From NCBI GenBank assembly GCA_014549065.1, contig JACDOX010000004.1, positions 633,749 to 697,748 on the forward strand: a stretch of DNA of 64,000 bases, in the 5' to 3' direction. Shown one piece after another: positions 63,701 to 64,000 of the stretch (within the stretch, counting starts at the first letter, position 1; every line of letters begins with the position of its first letter). Made by a program: the position numbers and the translations under genes. A model generated the notes under the pieces. The model saw only the letters and a program-made list of their open reading frames with translations. It was not told the DNA's origin and ran no database searches. Source of the DNA: Cardinalis cardinalis (taxonomy: Eukaryota; Chordata; Aves; Passeriformes; Cardinalidae).

Positions 63701-64000
63701 GAAACAACCAAGACATTCCGAAAACCAAGTCAGGGCAGCACATTTCAGAGGATGCCGCAGCACNAGCCGTCCCAGTGAAGTCCCAGTATCACTTACATCC
63801 TTAAAAACGCGCACAGATTTTAGGACACTTTTAAGATGACAAATTATTTATTTCCAAAGAAAATAATTGCTGCTCATGGTCCGTCTATATACATGTAATA
63901 ATCTTATTCCCTGCCCTTGAGAAAGGTGCTCGATTTAGGGGTATTTTCCTTTTCCCTCNGTGCAAAGCCGGGATGGCAGCGCGTAGCTACCTCCTAGGTG
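63701..64000. other. CpG density rises toward the window edge
   Basis: About ten CpG occur in these 300 bp (cattccg, gccgca, agccgt, aacgcgc, ggtccgtc, gctcgat, gccggg, agcgcg), far more than in the preceding 2 kb. The interval may approach an exon, a 3' untranslated region or a CpG island lying beyond the window. Confidence 0.35.
63820..63893 (-). promoter_or_regulatory. Possible polyadenylation site and Pumilio motif, minus strand
   Basis: Read on the minus strand, TGTATATA (a Pumilio binding word) lies at 63893-63886, followed by AATAAA at 63852-63847 and then T/G-rich sequence with TTTGTC and CTGTGCGCG. This order is like the end of a 3' untranslated region of a gene that would lie to the right, beyond the window. 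AATAAA is frequent by chance in AT-rich DNA, so confidence is low. Confidence 0.2.

Overview
The window looks like avian nuclear DNA that is non-coding: intergenic, or inside a very large intron. The organism call rests on transposon content. A degenerate 3' part of a chicken-repeat-1 (CR1) LINE runs from about 25,797 to 26,596, a second CR1 3' end lies in reverse orientation at about 48,431-48,931, and a CR1 scrap sits at about 1,256-1,312. CR1 is the dominant LINE of birds and other sauropsids. The sparse repeats and short microsatellites fit a bird better than a crocodile or turtle. I cannot tell the species.

No gene could be supported. The longest open frame on either strand is 176 codons. 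The frames overlap on both strands, have no recognisable domain, and are of the size expected by chance in 64 kb. No rRNA, tRNA, CRISPR array, phage, prokaryotic operon or intact endogenous virus was seen. Short exons of an unrecognised gene cannot be excluded. The best candidate for a hidden exon is the CpG-rich 174-bp interval 33,265-33,438.

Layout. 1-11,290: unique AT-rich sequence with one CR1 scrap. 11,291-18,040: small microsatellites and two members of an old palindromic repeat. 18,041-18,260: a purine-rich strand-asymmetric tract. 18,261-25,744: unique sequence with a hairpin of AGGTG half-sites. 25,745-27,210: CR1 element bracketed by a 44-bp inverted duplicate. 27,211-44,350: unique sequence with several short perfect hairpins, AT-rich microsatellites, the exon candidate and homeodomain-type motifs. 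44,351-44,424: a 74-nt T tract. 44,425-48,430: unique sequence with two microsatellites. 48,431-48,931: reverse CR1. 48,932-58,980: unique sequence with two compound hairpins. 58,981-61,210: the most CpG-dense and possibly conserved part. 61,211-64,000: unique sequence, with CpG density rising again at the right end, where a possible polyadenylation signal for a minus-strand gene lies.

Single N bases are scattered through the whole window, which looks like masking of ambiguous or heterozygous positions rather than assembly gaps. I did not find a clear undescribed biological system. The most unusual local structures are the inverted 44-bp duplicate around the CR1 copy, the compound hairpins near 50,363 and 57,420, and the palindromic element at 59,133-59,199.
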